Shown here one piece after another: positions 13,514 to 61,790 of a DNA stretch of 64,000 nucleotides; position 1 is the stretch's first letter, and each line of letters begins with the position of its first letter. A program made the position numbers and the translations under genes. The notes beneath the pieces are model-generated. The model was not told the origin of the DNA. It worked only from the letters and a program-made list of their open reading frames with translations, and did no database searches. This DNA comes from Progne subis subis (lineage: Eukaryota; Chordata; Aves; Passeriformes; Hirundinidae): contig JAKJHU010000085.1 of assembly GCA_022316685.1 (NCBI GenBank), positions 1,984,001 to 2,048,000 on the forward strand. The letters are read 5' to 3'.

Positions 13514-14999
13514 CACCAGTCTACAGCAGATACTGGAAGGAAAATCAACTCTGTGCCAGGCAACACCAGGCCAGAGGAACACGGTGACATTGCCCACTGC
13601 GAGAAGGAAAGTGCATTTTTGGACTGGGGAGGCAGAGGTGCATGGAAAATGCTGTGATTTGCAACAACAGTGCTTCTCCCTCCCTTTGCACGGGTACAAA
13701 GAGCTCCATAAGTGTTGTTCCAGTTCAGTGCTGCCACAAACTCCCCAGGTGAAGGCAGCACCAGCCAGTAGTGGAGTAGCAGGAATGCTCGTTGAGTTCT
13801 TTCAGTGCTGCAAAGTTTCTGGCTGCCACACCTAAATTATTCCTGGAGTACCTGGTGCTCCTCCTCCCACTCCTGCATGGCTGACTGGAGCTACAACGTG
13901 GCCCTAATTTTGCAGCAAGTCTCAACAAGAACAGTAAACAGTCCACAGCATTCCTGGCACATAGAGCAGATGAGAGCAAGAATTGTCTTTTAGCAGTTGC
14001 CATCCACAAGAGACAGAATGTATTTTCCAGTTAGGAATTCTGGATAAAAGCTGTGAACTCCAGAGAGACAGTTTGCACTGTACCTTCCATTTCAGCTATA
14101 GAGTCTTGAATTTGCAGTCAGAATATGGCAGGACAATGTCTGATAATGCTTTTGCTTTCTCTATCTCTCCAAGCTTCTTTTCACTACTCCATTGAAGGCA
14201 ACATTATACAAGTGTGTCCAAAAAGTACAGTGTGGTGCTGTATGTTCTTCACATTTCCAGCAAGAAAAACAGATGATTTAGTTTTTCATGTTATTTAATC
14301 ACCCTCTGATAGCTCATATTTATCTCTATAAATTTAGATTTATCACTATATTGTAACTGAATTTTGTTACTAAATGCCATAAATAGGGCAGAGACACAAA
14401 GTGCTTACCCACACGAGCCAGTGTTAGAATTAGAACTGTATTCCTTAAAATTCCAATTCATTGTTGGTTAAGAAAAAAAGTCAGAATCTTCATCTACCAT
14501 GCACTTGGAGTCTAAACATTATTTTGCCCGGTTTAAAGATCCTGTATTATGTCTCCAGCTGGCTTTTTCTTAGAGCTCTACAGCTGGAGCACAAAAGTGT
14601 TCTGAAATGTCCCAACTGAATTTCAAATGAATATCAGAAATAGGCAAGGATATACATGATACATGCAGAATATGTGTCTAGGGAAATCACAGAAGATCTA
14701 GTTTCCACTAGTTGGTTATACATAAATTATTTAGGCAGTAAGCCTGTTGATTAGCTGGAGGCAAAGATATCTATTTTAGGTGTACTTATGGTCAGGATTA
14801 ACTCATGAAACTTGAATGGCATCGCCCATAAAATGGCTAAAATCGTTTCAGCAAAAAAAAATAGATTGCCTCTTTTTTATCACTTTTTATATTATTTTAT
14901 TTTTTTTTTCCTTAACAAATAGGACATGATTTTTGAGAATCATGTGATAAATGTCTTACAAAACCACACTAGAAACTATTTAGGGTGACAGGAGAAGAA
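13514..14999. other. Unassigned intergenic DNA
   Basis: Between 13500 and 14010 several open frames overlap on both strands, but none has a recognisable domain. From 14200 the sequence becomes AT-rich with no repeat I can name. Nothing here is supported as a gene. Confidence 0.5.
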
Positions 15000-15185
15000 A
15001 GAGGACTGGGAGCCAGGAGACCATTTCTATTTCTAGTTCTGCCATAGACTGTGTGACTGTGACTTTGAACCTCAGCTCCCGTTTTTGTGAAATGGGGATG
15101 ACAATCCTGTGCTCTCAGGGATATTTTATAACATAATTTTCATTTTTTTTAAGGTTTATAAAATGCTCAAGACCCTTGATTAGAA
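15000..15185 (+). mobile_element. Ancient MIR-type SINE
   Basis: The order of diagnostic blocks matches the MIR core and its 3' part: ctgggagccaggagacc, then ttctagttctgcca, actgtgtgactgtgac, a CTCAG-type block, gtgaaatggggatgacaat, an AT-rich block, and aaaatgctcaagacc. In the MIR consensus the corresponding blocks read gagccag, tctgccac, ctgtgtgacctt, cctcagtttcc, tgtaaaatggggataat and taaagcgctta. The copy is highly diverged, as expected for an element inserted before or early in amniote history. Its survival in a bird genome with fast repeat turnover is notable. Confidence 0.8.
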
Positions 15186-18100
15186 GCTGCAAATGCAAAT
15201 AGTTAATCAAGTAACAGTAAACACAGTATCAGCACTATTATTGTTAATAATAATAATGTTTGTTAATACTATTAAGATTAAATTATAAGCTCACTAGCAT
15301 TGTCTGACAAAAAGCCTGACCTGCACAGAGCAGAAAAATCATTGTAGCTCACTTTTAGGAACAAGAATGCTGCTGGCAGAGTTTCAATACAGGACTAGAA
15401 AAGAATTCTTTAAGTTCTCCATCTGAGCAATTGTAGGTGGCAAAAATGAATATATTTTCAATAATGCTTTGTGACATGGGAGCAGAAGCAGCTTTAAGAG
15501 CTTAACAGTATTTTTAAAATATGACTCAGGGGAGGTTTTCTTTTTCTAACAGAACTGGGGGGAAAAAAACCACCCAGGAGTTAAACAATCTTTTAGAAAC
15601 CCAAAATCTTGAAATAGAACAAGAATTGTAGGTCAGGATAATTTGAGTTCACATGCAACACCATTGACATATAATAAATCTATGCATTAAAAAGCAGAAA
15701 AAAGCAGATGTCTTATATTGGAAGCACTGAGTTCTGACAGATAAACTAAGAATTTCTGTTCTGTGAGCGACCAAAACTTACCACAGGTAATTAGGGAGCT
15801 TAAACCCCTTCAAAAACCTGTCATTTCTGTGAAAATACCTAGATAGATTGTATTAAGTGGCAGAAATGAGGTGAGGAAATGGAAGCACAGGAGATCAATA
15901 TAACATTTATTCCACTAAAGAAAGACATGTTCAGGTTTGGTTAGAGTCACATTAATAGAGAATGAAGGCAGTCCAGCAAGGTTTTTTTCTCCTGAATAGC
16001 CCATGTTAGGAAGCATTTGTGAAAACCTTAGAAAGATAGGGGAAGGTGACAGACACACTGTAATTGTACCCACTAATCTTACCACAAAAACATTGCCTTC
16101 TCAAAAACAAAACCCATGTGGATTGTGGGTTACACAGATCTCTGAGGGTTCAGACTGGAAGACTTCAACTGGTAAACCAAAAAGAGCGTTTGGTTTCAAT
16201 CCCTCATTTTGTCTTATTTCACGACAGAGGAAAAAAAAAAAAAATCACCTCCAAAGAATTTTATATTAAATAGAATTTTGGAAATTCATAACAAATAGAG
16301 GAGCTTGTTTGATGGCATACAAGAATTTTATCAGTGTCTGAAAACTGAAGTGTGCTACTGCAGTGTATTACTAATAACTACCTATGAGTTTGGAGGAAAT
16401 CCTCCACCAGAAACACAGAAACTTCAGCTTGTGTCATATCACGAAGTGTTCACACGTCTAAGAAAAGTGGCGGTCATGTGCCACTAGTCCCAAACAATGC
16501 CTGAAAATGGAGTCATCTCCATGAGTAAGAAAAGCTGTTCAGTCTTATATTATTGCTACTCACCTACATGAAGTGCACCTGCAGGTCTTCCTTTCAGTCT
16601 TGAAAAGTCAGAGAGAGTGACTTTTCCTTGTGATTCAGCAAATACTTGGAATGCAGAAGCCCTTGCCATGGTGGAAGTGTTCTTGGTGTTCATGGCACCG
16701 TGCAAGAACTCTGAAAGAATAGAAGTATTTATTTTTGTACAAACACCTTGATTACTGCCTCTGATAGGGTCGAGAGATTAAAAAAGGAAAGAAATTTTAA
16801 AATCAAGTAATTCAGATGGTTCATTTAAACAAGGGTCTTACTGTACAAAGCCCGAGTAACTCCTTTACTCAGGAATTGGTGGCCCATGACCATCACTAAA
16901 GTAATTCAACTTTCTATTGCACTATAAAGTCCACTCTCAGTATGAAGTTCTGCAGGTAAGTACTGCTCAACACGATCACAGCTACCACACCCCTCACCTT
17001 GTAACAGAAAGTACAGGGCAATTCTGTAGCACCCTACAAACAACAAACTACCACTTTCTAAACATTGTGCTTGGCCGTGCAGCCCCTACAAGCTCCCAGC
17101 CCCATCTACAGAGAACAAAACTGAGATCCAGAAGCCCACAAGGAATATTTACACAAGAAAAAAGAAAATGGCAGTGAGCTGCCAAATTAATCAGAATTAG
17201 ACCATAATTAGATGGAAAAATCAGGTCAGGATGAGATGAGAATTCAAATCACGTGGGCACCAACCAGTGCTTTATTTCTAAAGTCGCTGTGCATTTTTTA
17301 AAATAACAGTCCAGCTGATTTCTTTTCCAGGGAACTGACTCACCATCAAAATAGGGAGATTTTTTTTTTTTCAGATATGTATGATGGATGTTGGTTCTGA
17401 TAAAATGCTTTTCTCTCCCATACACTTAGATCTCCTACCAACACCAGCCTGGGATGCACAGATTTTTCTAAGCAGGGAAATGAAGATTATTGTGGCACAC
17501 AGTCCAGTGGGGCCCTCGGAGATGAACCAAATGACCATGAATAGGATATAGAAATAAAATAAATGTACCACGCCAAACTGTGATCTCTCATAGTTACTGT
17601 CATCGAGACCAGAGACTGTCTCGCTGCCTCTTTACACTTGCAAGTCAGCAAGGAGCTGCTTTGGGCAGGAACAAAGATCCAGTTCTAGAAATCTCCCAGC
17701 AGCAACACCATCCTCACAGCCTCTCAGTCTCTGTGAAAGTCAAATGCTACCTGCTGCAGATACAGGGACACACATTGCTTAGGAATAAAAATTATTCAGA
17801 ATAAACTCAGATTATCTTAATTATCAACATTCAAACTCATATTTTATCACTTATTCTTCCGCTGGGTTTGTATAACTGTTTCAACTCGGCATTTTTTGCA
17901 TTTTGCTGTTTAAGCTATAAGCTTCTTAAAGGGGGAGAGAGGGGAAAAACCCCCCTTGACATAATACCATGAATTCAAAGAGCAAGCTGACTGGAAAAAA
18001 TAGTTACTATATTTAAACTGCATTATCCTATGACAGAACTGCAGATTTAAAACCTTTCCACTTTGATACAGCACTTTTGCAGCATTTTAATATGTCTTAG

Positions 18101-20900
18101 TAGATTTCAACTGGCTGAAACATTCTAATAACTGTAATTTCAGAGGAATAAAATAGTACTGTGGGAGGAAGAAACAATGCCCCCATTTGTCACTCATGAA
18201 GACTTGTATTTGAAATTAGCCAGGGTGATGAGAGCAGTGAGTTTGGTGGTCTCAACATAAGCCCCATTAGGCAATTAGCCAGCCTGCAAAAATCATTACA
18301 TAATTTGGCACAATTAAGCAGTATATTCTCACTTTGTCTATGTTCACTGAAAGAGATCCTGTTGCAGGACAGCATTCATGTGTTTTGGCTCAACAACTGG
18401 CATTTTATGTTGTGCTCCTCCATGCTGAGTTTAGCTCCACTCAAAACTATTAATCTTGTTCGAAAATTGAGCTGCAAAACATATGTGTTTGTGTACAGCA
18501 AGAGACAATTCACTTTATGACCAGTAACTCTGCTGTGAATCTGCTTTGCAGCAGTAGGGATGACTTAATGTTATTGCAATTTGAAGGAAAGCATCCTGCA
18601 GTCCTCTCTCAGGCCAAATTCCCATTTACTTCAATTAGTAAGCATTACAGGAACTGTTTTAATGCTGCTGCCTGATGTGTTGGCTGCTTCTTCTTAATAT
18701 ATTACAGTGAAAAAAGATACTAGGCCAAACGTAGGAATATACACTTCCATTACGTGAATGGAATCTCAACAAGGCAAAACCTGCCCCATTTTGTTGTGCT
18801 TCTTTCCCCTCTAACGGGTTCCACTCTAATAACAAATTGCAACTTTGCAGCAGCAAAATGAATTGATTTCCTTCCTTAAAAATGGAGAATATAAAGCTCT
18901 TTGCACCTGCTGGAAGCTTTCATCAGCTTGTTTGCTTCAGGCAGACCTGAGGTGCTGTCATATTGATTTGGGTCAAAATAGCCATCTTTAGATAACCATG
19001 TCCTTTAGATAACCATCTCCTTCAAGAGACAAGACAAATGTCACGGAAAGCGTTATGAATCTTTGCAGAGCGATGGGAAACAACACTGATTTCAACTCAC
19101 AATTCTAAATTTGTATGATCTCAAGTGATGCCAAATTTAGCAGGTACTGCTTCTGCTGCAGTGTCTACACGGGTATTTGTAGCTCGTTCTGCACTGTGCT
19201 GTCTAGACCATGAATTGTATCTGCAAATGTTTTTCAAATGTGTAGCTGTCAGAGGATTTGGAAGGTATGATCTGCAAAGGAATCCTCAGCAGCAGCAGTG
19301 GTCCTGCACTTGTAGGGAAAGGGCTGTGAAGGAAATGCAGAGGTTATTCTGATGTGGAAGAGAAAGAACTGTAGAACAGTCCTTAATTCAGTCATTCTTC
19401 TCTCAAAATTCACTGAGCCATAACAGAGCACATGACAGAAATAAACACAGGCAGAGAGCACTGCGCTTCCAGGTTCTTTCCAGATTTTATATAGGGTGGA
19501 AAAAAAGGGGGAAGAATCAAGTCCTTTCTACTGAATAGATGAGAGAGAAACAACGAATGGGAGCTGTCAAATTGTAGCTGAACTACTGAACCCCAGAGAA
19601 TGCCAAGAGTTCTCCAGGATTTGCTAGAATTCAGACTCTGTTTGCCTTCCTAGCAGCATTTCCTCCTGTTAACAAGTTAGATAGAACACAGTATCTACTT
19701 TATTTTACCCTCTGCCAAGATCTAATTGCACGTGCCATGTCTCTGGTATGCTCAAAATAATTTTGCAAAGGCCTTTAGGAAATCAGGCACAAGAATGACA
19801 TAGGAAATACAAAACAGGGGAAAACAATATGAAATGTGACCTGGGTTTCTTTCTAGTGTAATCTTGTTTTGAAAATTGTTACAGATGCTTAATTGTAATA
19901 CTTTATAATAGTAAGGAAATGAAAGGCAGGACTTTCAAGTCCATTACATGTCCACTTGCATCCAAAGGATAGTAAATATGCGTGTGTGTAAAAATAGTAT
20001 TTGGTAAATATATTTTTACAAGAAAACTTATATATAATCCAGGTTTTATTAGTGTGGTAGAAGGGAAGAAACTGCTCATAGAGATATACTGAGCTGTTAG
20101 TGAAATACATTCATTCAAGTAGCTGGCATTATTCCATATGGAATTATTGTGGAAATCGTGTATTTTTAATGTTGCATATGTACATGTTTTGGGGATGGTG
20201 GCATCATGGGTTCATGCCATATCAAGAAAATTATTAAAACTGGTTAAAAAATTACAGTAAATTGAATAAATTATATGCACCTGCCATGTTGACATTCTTC
20301 ACCTCTGTAACAGGCTAAATCTATTTAGGTGTAGTGTGAGGTGTGAAAAGCAACATAACTGTACTGATGCAACATTTGGCCATGCTGATTAATCCTGCTG
20401 ATAAGCAAGATGAAATTAATATGGGCATGGCATGGAATAAGTAATTGCCTTACCTGAACTAGGTCATCATATCTAGCTCAGGAATTTTCATTGAGAACTA
20501 CTCTGTGAAGTGTAGGTTGTCAACTTATCCTTCCTTGGACTTTGGCCATTCACAGAGGAGCCTTTCCGAGCAGTTGTACTTTTGTTAGAAAGGATATAGG
20601 GCCACACATACCCTAGAATACCAAAATTTTACATGGGCTCCATCGTCTCCATCCCTTTTCTTGCACAGAGGTAAGACTGAGATATTTCATTCCAGATCAG
20701 ACATGCAGTTTCTTATAGCATGGTGCTGTGGGTGGCTTATAAGCGGTGGAAATGCAGATTGTATGTAGGATCTGCATTTATGTAAGCCAGCACACATGTA
20801 GGGTTCTGCTTTGGGATTTGCACAGGCATATGTACACAAGAACATCGCTTGGAACCAAGTTTGAAAGGTGTTTATGCTGCGTGCTGATCCGCTCGCTGTG
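15186..20900. other. Intergenic DNA upstream of ATP2A2
   Basis: This is AT-rich sequence with no recognised gene. A perfect octamer (atgcaaat, 15193-15200) lies next to the MIR copy. A 17-base direct repeat occurs at 18986-19016. Two minus-strand segments, 16564-16710 and 17439-17577, have open frames bounded by plausible splice signals and are discussed as findings. No RNA gene is visible. Confidence 0.55.
18986..19016. repeat. Short direct repeat, 14-base core, 17-base period
   Basis: The 14-base word ctttagataaccat occurs at 18986-18999 and again at 19003-19016, separated by gtc. It is a recent or conserved small duplication containing a GATA-type core (agataa). No function can be read from it. 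Confidence 0.8.
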
Positions 20901-21299
20901 TTGTGTGCGTTGCAGGTGTATTAATGTCACTCGGCACTGACTTCTCTCCGGTATGTGTCCACTGAAGTTCCCATAAATTACCGGGTGGGATTGGAGGGAT
21001 CAGTCAGTTTTCTGTGCTCTCCACCAGTTCCTGTGCCCGTGCCAGAGCCCAGACACGGTGCTGAGGAAAGCTGATACCTCACCGCACACCCGCGCTGAAA
21101 TCACGGCTGCAGTTTATTCCTCCTCACGTTATCGCCGGGGCTGAGTGTGCTGTCACCGGGATGTGTGCGACGGCAACTGGGGACGCTGCTCAGGGCCAGT
21201 GCAGGGCAGGACCTCTGGGGAGTGACCCCCGCCACAGCTCCGAGGCACACTCGTGAGGGGTGAGGCTCCTGTCGCGACAGAGGCCGGGTGCGGCCCCAC

Positions 21300-21460
21300 A
21301 GAATCACGGTCTTTGGGGTTGGAAGGGACCCCTGAGATCACCCAGTCCAACCTTCTGCCAAGGCAGGGTGACACAGGAACGCGCCCAGGTGGGTTTGGAA
21401 TGTCTCCAGAGAGAGAGAATCCACCTGAGAGGCTCCCTGTGAAAGTCTCACCCTCACACT
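21300..21460 (-). mobile_element. CR1 LINE fragment, 3' end, inverted
   Basis: Read on the + strand the segment starts agaatcacgg and continues ggttggaagggacc, gatcacccagtccaacc, ggcagggtgacac and gggtttggaatgtctccagag. This is the reverse complement of the 3' end of a chicken-repeat-1 (CR1) LINE. The copy is truncated at its 5' end, which is normal for CR1. The end near 21460 is approximate because the last part is diverged. The open frames across it are not genes. Confidence 0.88.
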
Positions 21461-21565
21461 CTGACCGCATGATACACCTTGTCGCGACAGAGCGCGTCAG
21501 CCCCACAGCCACCCGTTGATCGGGTGACGGTCCTGAGGTGGGAGCCAACCCCACTCACCCCTGAA

Positions 21566-21593
21566 CTCCTATCACGAGGCTCCTATCACGACA
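21566..21593. repeat. 14-base tandem duplication
   Basis: ctcctatcacgagg (21566-21579) is followed directly by ctcctatcacgaca (21580-21593), two nearly identical 14-base units. They form the decayed third member of the TGTCGCGACA palindrome cluster. The TCACGA core differs from TCGCGA by a CpG-to-CpA change, as expected from decay of methylated CpG. Confidence 0.8.
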
Positions 21594-22419
21594 GGGCGAG
21601 GGCAGTGCTCACAGGACGGCTGTCGCGACACGCGCCGGTGCAGCCCCGCGCCACCCCCCGCGCCAGGACCCCTATGGCGGCCAGCTCCCCTCAGGCCGCC
21701 CCGCTGCCCCTCACCGCGGGCTGAGGCCGGGACCGGGGCGGTTCCCGCCAGGACAGCAAGGGCGGGAAAGCGGCCACCGCATCTGCGGGGCTGTCCCCTC
21801 ACGCAGCGGAAGCGGCACCGCCGCCGCGTGAAGCGCAGCCGCCGGCTGGCCCCGGGCGGCAGCACGGGCGGCAGCGGGACGGCGCTGCGCAGGGGCCGCG
21901 CCGCAGCCATCGCCTCCGCCCCGCGGGCGGGACCGGCAGGATGCCCGCCCCGCGCCCCGGCCCCGCCAATGAGCGGCGTCCACATGCCGCGGCGGCGAGA
22001 GAGCACCGGGCGGCCCCCGAGTTACATTAGAGCCGCCGCCGCCGCTGTGCGACCGGAGCGAGCGGAGGGAGCGGCGGGCGCGGGGGAGCCGGAGCCGTGA
22101 CGGCGACAGCGGCCTGGGCCGGCCGGGGGGGATCGGGCTGCTAGAGAAGGAAGGAAGAGGGCGATCCTCACCCTTCGCGGGCGGCGGGGCAGCTGCGGCT
22201 TTTTCTCCCCCGTGCCGTTATCGCCGTCCGTTACCGGGGGTGGCTCGGAGCCGCTGAGGCGAGCGGAGAGGCCGCTCGGCCACCTGGACGCGGCCCATCC
22301 CCGCAGGGCCCTGAGGCGACAGCGGCTTCGGGGGCCCGCGCGCTCCCCGCCCGAAGTCCCTCGTCCCCGCCGGAGAGGCGGCTCGGCTCCCTCGGATCCG
22401 GGAGGGGGGGGGTGGGGGA

Positions 22420-22478
22420 TTTTTTTTTTTAATTTTTCCTTTTTTTTTTTTTTTTTATTATTTTTTAATTTTTTTCCT
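22420..22478. repeat. T-rich tract in the 5' leader
   Basis: About 59 bases are almost all T with a few A and C, directly after a G-run (ggagggggggggtggggg). The tract sits inside a CpG island and inside the inferred 5' UTR, where such composition is unusual. Confidence 0.9.
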
Positions 22479-22544
22479 GCCCCTCCCGGCCTCCCCCGCG
22501 AAGAGAGAGGTGTGCTCGGGCTCCTGTGTTGCGGGAGAGGGTCT

Positions 22545-22568
22545 ATGGTGATAGCACGGGGGTGGTGA
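22545..22568 (+). CDS. Upstream ORF in the ATP2A2 leader
   Basis: ATG at 22545 opens a 7-codon frame (Met-Val-Ile-Ala-Arg-Gly-Trp) ending in TGA at 22566-22568, 105 bases before the main ATG. The start context is weak to moderate, with T at -3 and G at +4, so most ribosomes would probably scan past it. It is the only ATG between the CCAAT box and the main start that I found. It could modestly reduce translation, but that is inference. Confidence 0.4.
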   Translation: MVIARGW

Positions 22569-60387
<37,819 letters not shown>

Positions 60388-61786
60388 CTGACACGGTGAC
60401 GAGTTTTACATTCAAAGGAAAGAAAAAGAAAAAAAAAAAAGTTTAACTTAATTTTTTTATTGTTTAGAGCAACTGTCTATTTCTGCTGAATTTTCACATG
60501 AACATATTTGCCGGTGATGGAGGTTTCATAATCTAGATTTTGGTTTTTTGCTTTTTCTGACTTCAGTGGGGGCAATATATTCCTCTTTTATACACAGTTA
60601 AAGTGTCCATTGACATGTACAGAGAACTAACACTATTTTATGCAAATATTTTTTTGTAGATGAAAAGCATGTACAGTGTTCTGTTCAATAGTCTATTCAT
60701 CATGTAAAAAAAAAAAAAAAGGAAATTTTTTTTGAGCCAGCGGACACTATCAAACTAAATTGGCAGCAGATTTTAGGGAATGAATGTGTGTTGTCTAAAA
60801 CTAAAAAAGCATGTAACTGTTTGTCTTCTGCATGATCATCCAGACTTAATTTGTCATAAAGTCAGGTTTTGTTCACAAGCAGAACTTTCTGCACTGGGTA
60901 GAGAGTCCTGCTCCCCGGGTCAGGATTTCCTCTCGGTCCCCTCTTCCCTCACTCTCGGTTCTTGACTGTCCTTGTTTACACCACTTTCTGTATGAGGTAT
61001 GCCTGATCTCGCTCGTGCAGAAAACGCCATTCCAGGTGCAGCCTGCTGGGGTTCTTCCATACTCTCCACACGCATAGGGTTGGGGGTTTTTTTAAGGATT
61101 ATTTATTTGTCTATTGTATTTTATTGTAACAGACCTTACTTTGCCAGTGTTGCCCATTATGCAGGGATAGGGAGGGCTACTTCTGTCTCCTCTAAATCTA
61201 AAGCCTTTTTAACACACACAATCTGTTTCAGTTCAAAAGAGTGTTTAAGTTGGGGTTTAATACATTTTTTACACATCAGAGCCTTTCTTTTTCTTTTCTT
61301 TTTTTTTGTTTTCCCCCTTTTAAGATCAAAATTTGCAATGAGACCTGAAAAAATAACTTGCACTGCATAGCTAGAAATTGGATTTCCTACACTTAGGGCA
61401 CTAATGCTCAGTTGTATACATGGAGTTACTCTGCTGGCCTGGTGTTAGCCTGACTTGAAGTAACAAGCTCGTGTGTGTTTTTTGTAAAATCTGTAAATAG
61501 CACATGACCAAATTGAACATATTGTATAGAACTATTTTTATTTTGATGTGGCACTAACCACCTTCATTATTACGGTAAATGTTAAAGCATGTTTTCAAAT
61601 TCAGTCCTGTATCAACAATGTGTAAGTCATTAACAGTCCTAACTGTGGTGTTTTTCTCCAATGCCTTCCAACTTCCATCGACTAAAGTGAGTATTTTTCT
61701 TCCATTTCACCCTGCCAGTGGTGACTTGCTGTAAAATAGCATATGCTGTATACATGTTGAAGAATAAATAGTAATTTCCTTCATTC
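60388..61786 (+). other. 3' UTR of SERCA2b mRNA
   Basis: About 1.4 kb follow the TGA up to the poly(A) site near 61786. It is AT-rich with a run of 15 A (60706-60720). Visible regulatory-type words are a Pumilio-type site (tgtaaata, 61492-61499) and an AU-rich word (ttatttattt, near 61099-61108). The open frame at 60999-61370 lies within it and is not a gene. Confidence 0.85.
61492..61499 (+). promoter_or_regulatory. Pumilio-type element in the 3' UTR
   Basis: tgtaaata matches the consensus TGTANATA bound by PUM proteins in mRNA 3' UTRs. A single short match can occur by chance, so the role is only possible. Confidence 0.4.
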
Positions 61787-61790
61787 CCAT
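61763..61790 (+). terminator. Poly(A) signal and cleavage region
   Basis: A canonical aataaa at 61763-61768 is followed after about 18-25 bases by a likely cleavage site near 61786 and then by a GT-rich stretch (gctgtgttttgtc). It is the only canonical signal I see in the SERCA2b 3' UTR. Confidence 0.85.

Larger units (their letters stand above)
21270..21630. promoter_or_regulatory. Cluster of TGTCGCGACA palindromes upstream of the promoter
   Basis: A 10-base perfect palindrome, TGTCGCGACA, occurs at 21270-21279, 21480-21489 and 21621-21630. A decayed copy, TATCACGACA, lies at 21584-21593, and a half copy (tatcacgagg) sits just before it at 21570-21579. Flanking bases are also partly shared: ggctcct stands before copies 1 and 3, and cagcccc or ggcccc-type text follows copies 1, 2 and 4. 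The CR1 fragment lies between copies 1 and 2. This is either a degenerate tandem repeat or a cluster of binding sites for a CGCG-type factor. The sequence does not decide between them. Confidence 0.6.

Noticed and set aside
22212..22568. 118-codon open frame on the + strand across the 5' leader
   Set aside because: It needs a non-ATG start, is composed of GC-rich low-complexity text plus a poly-Phe run from the T tract, and ends at the stop of the short upstream ORF. No family features.
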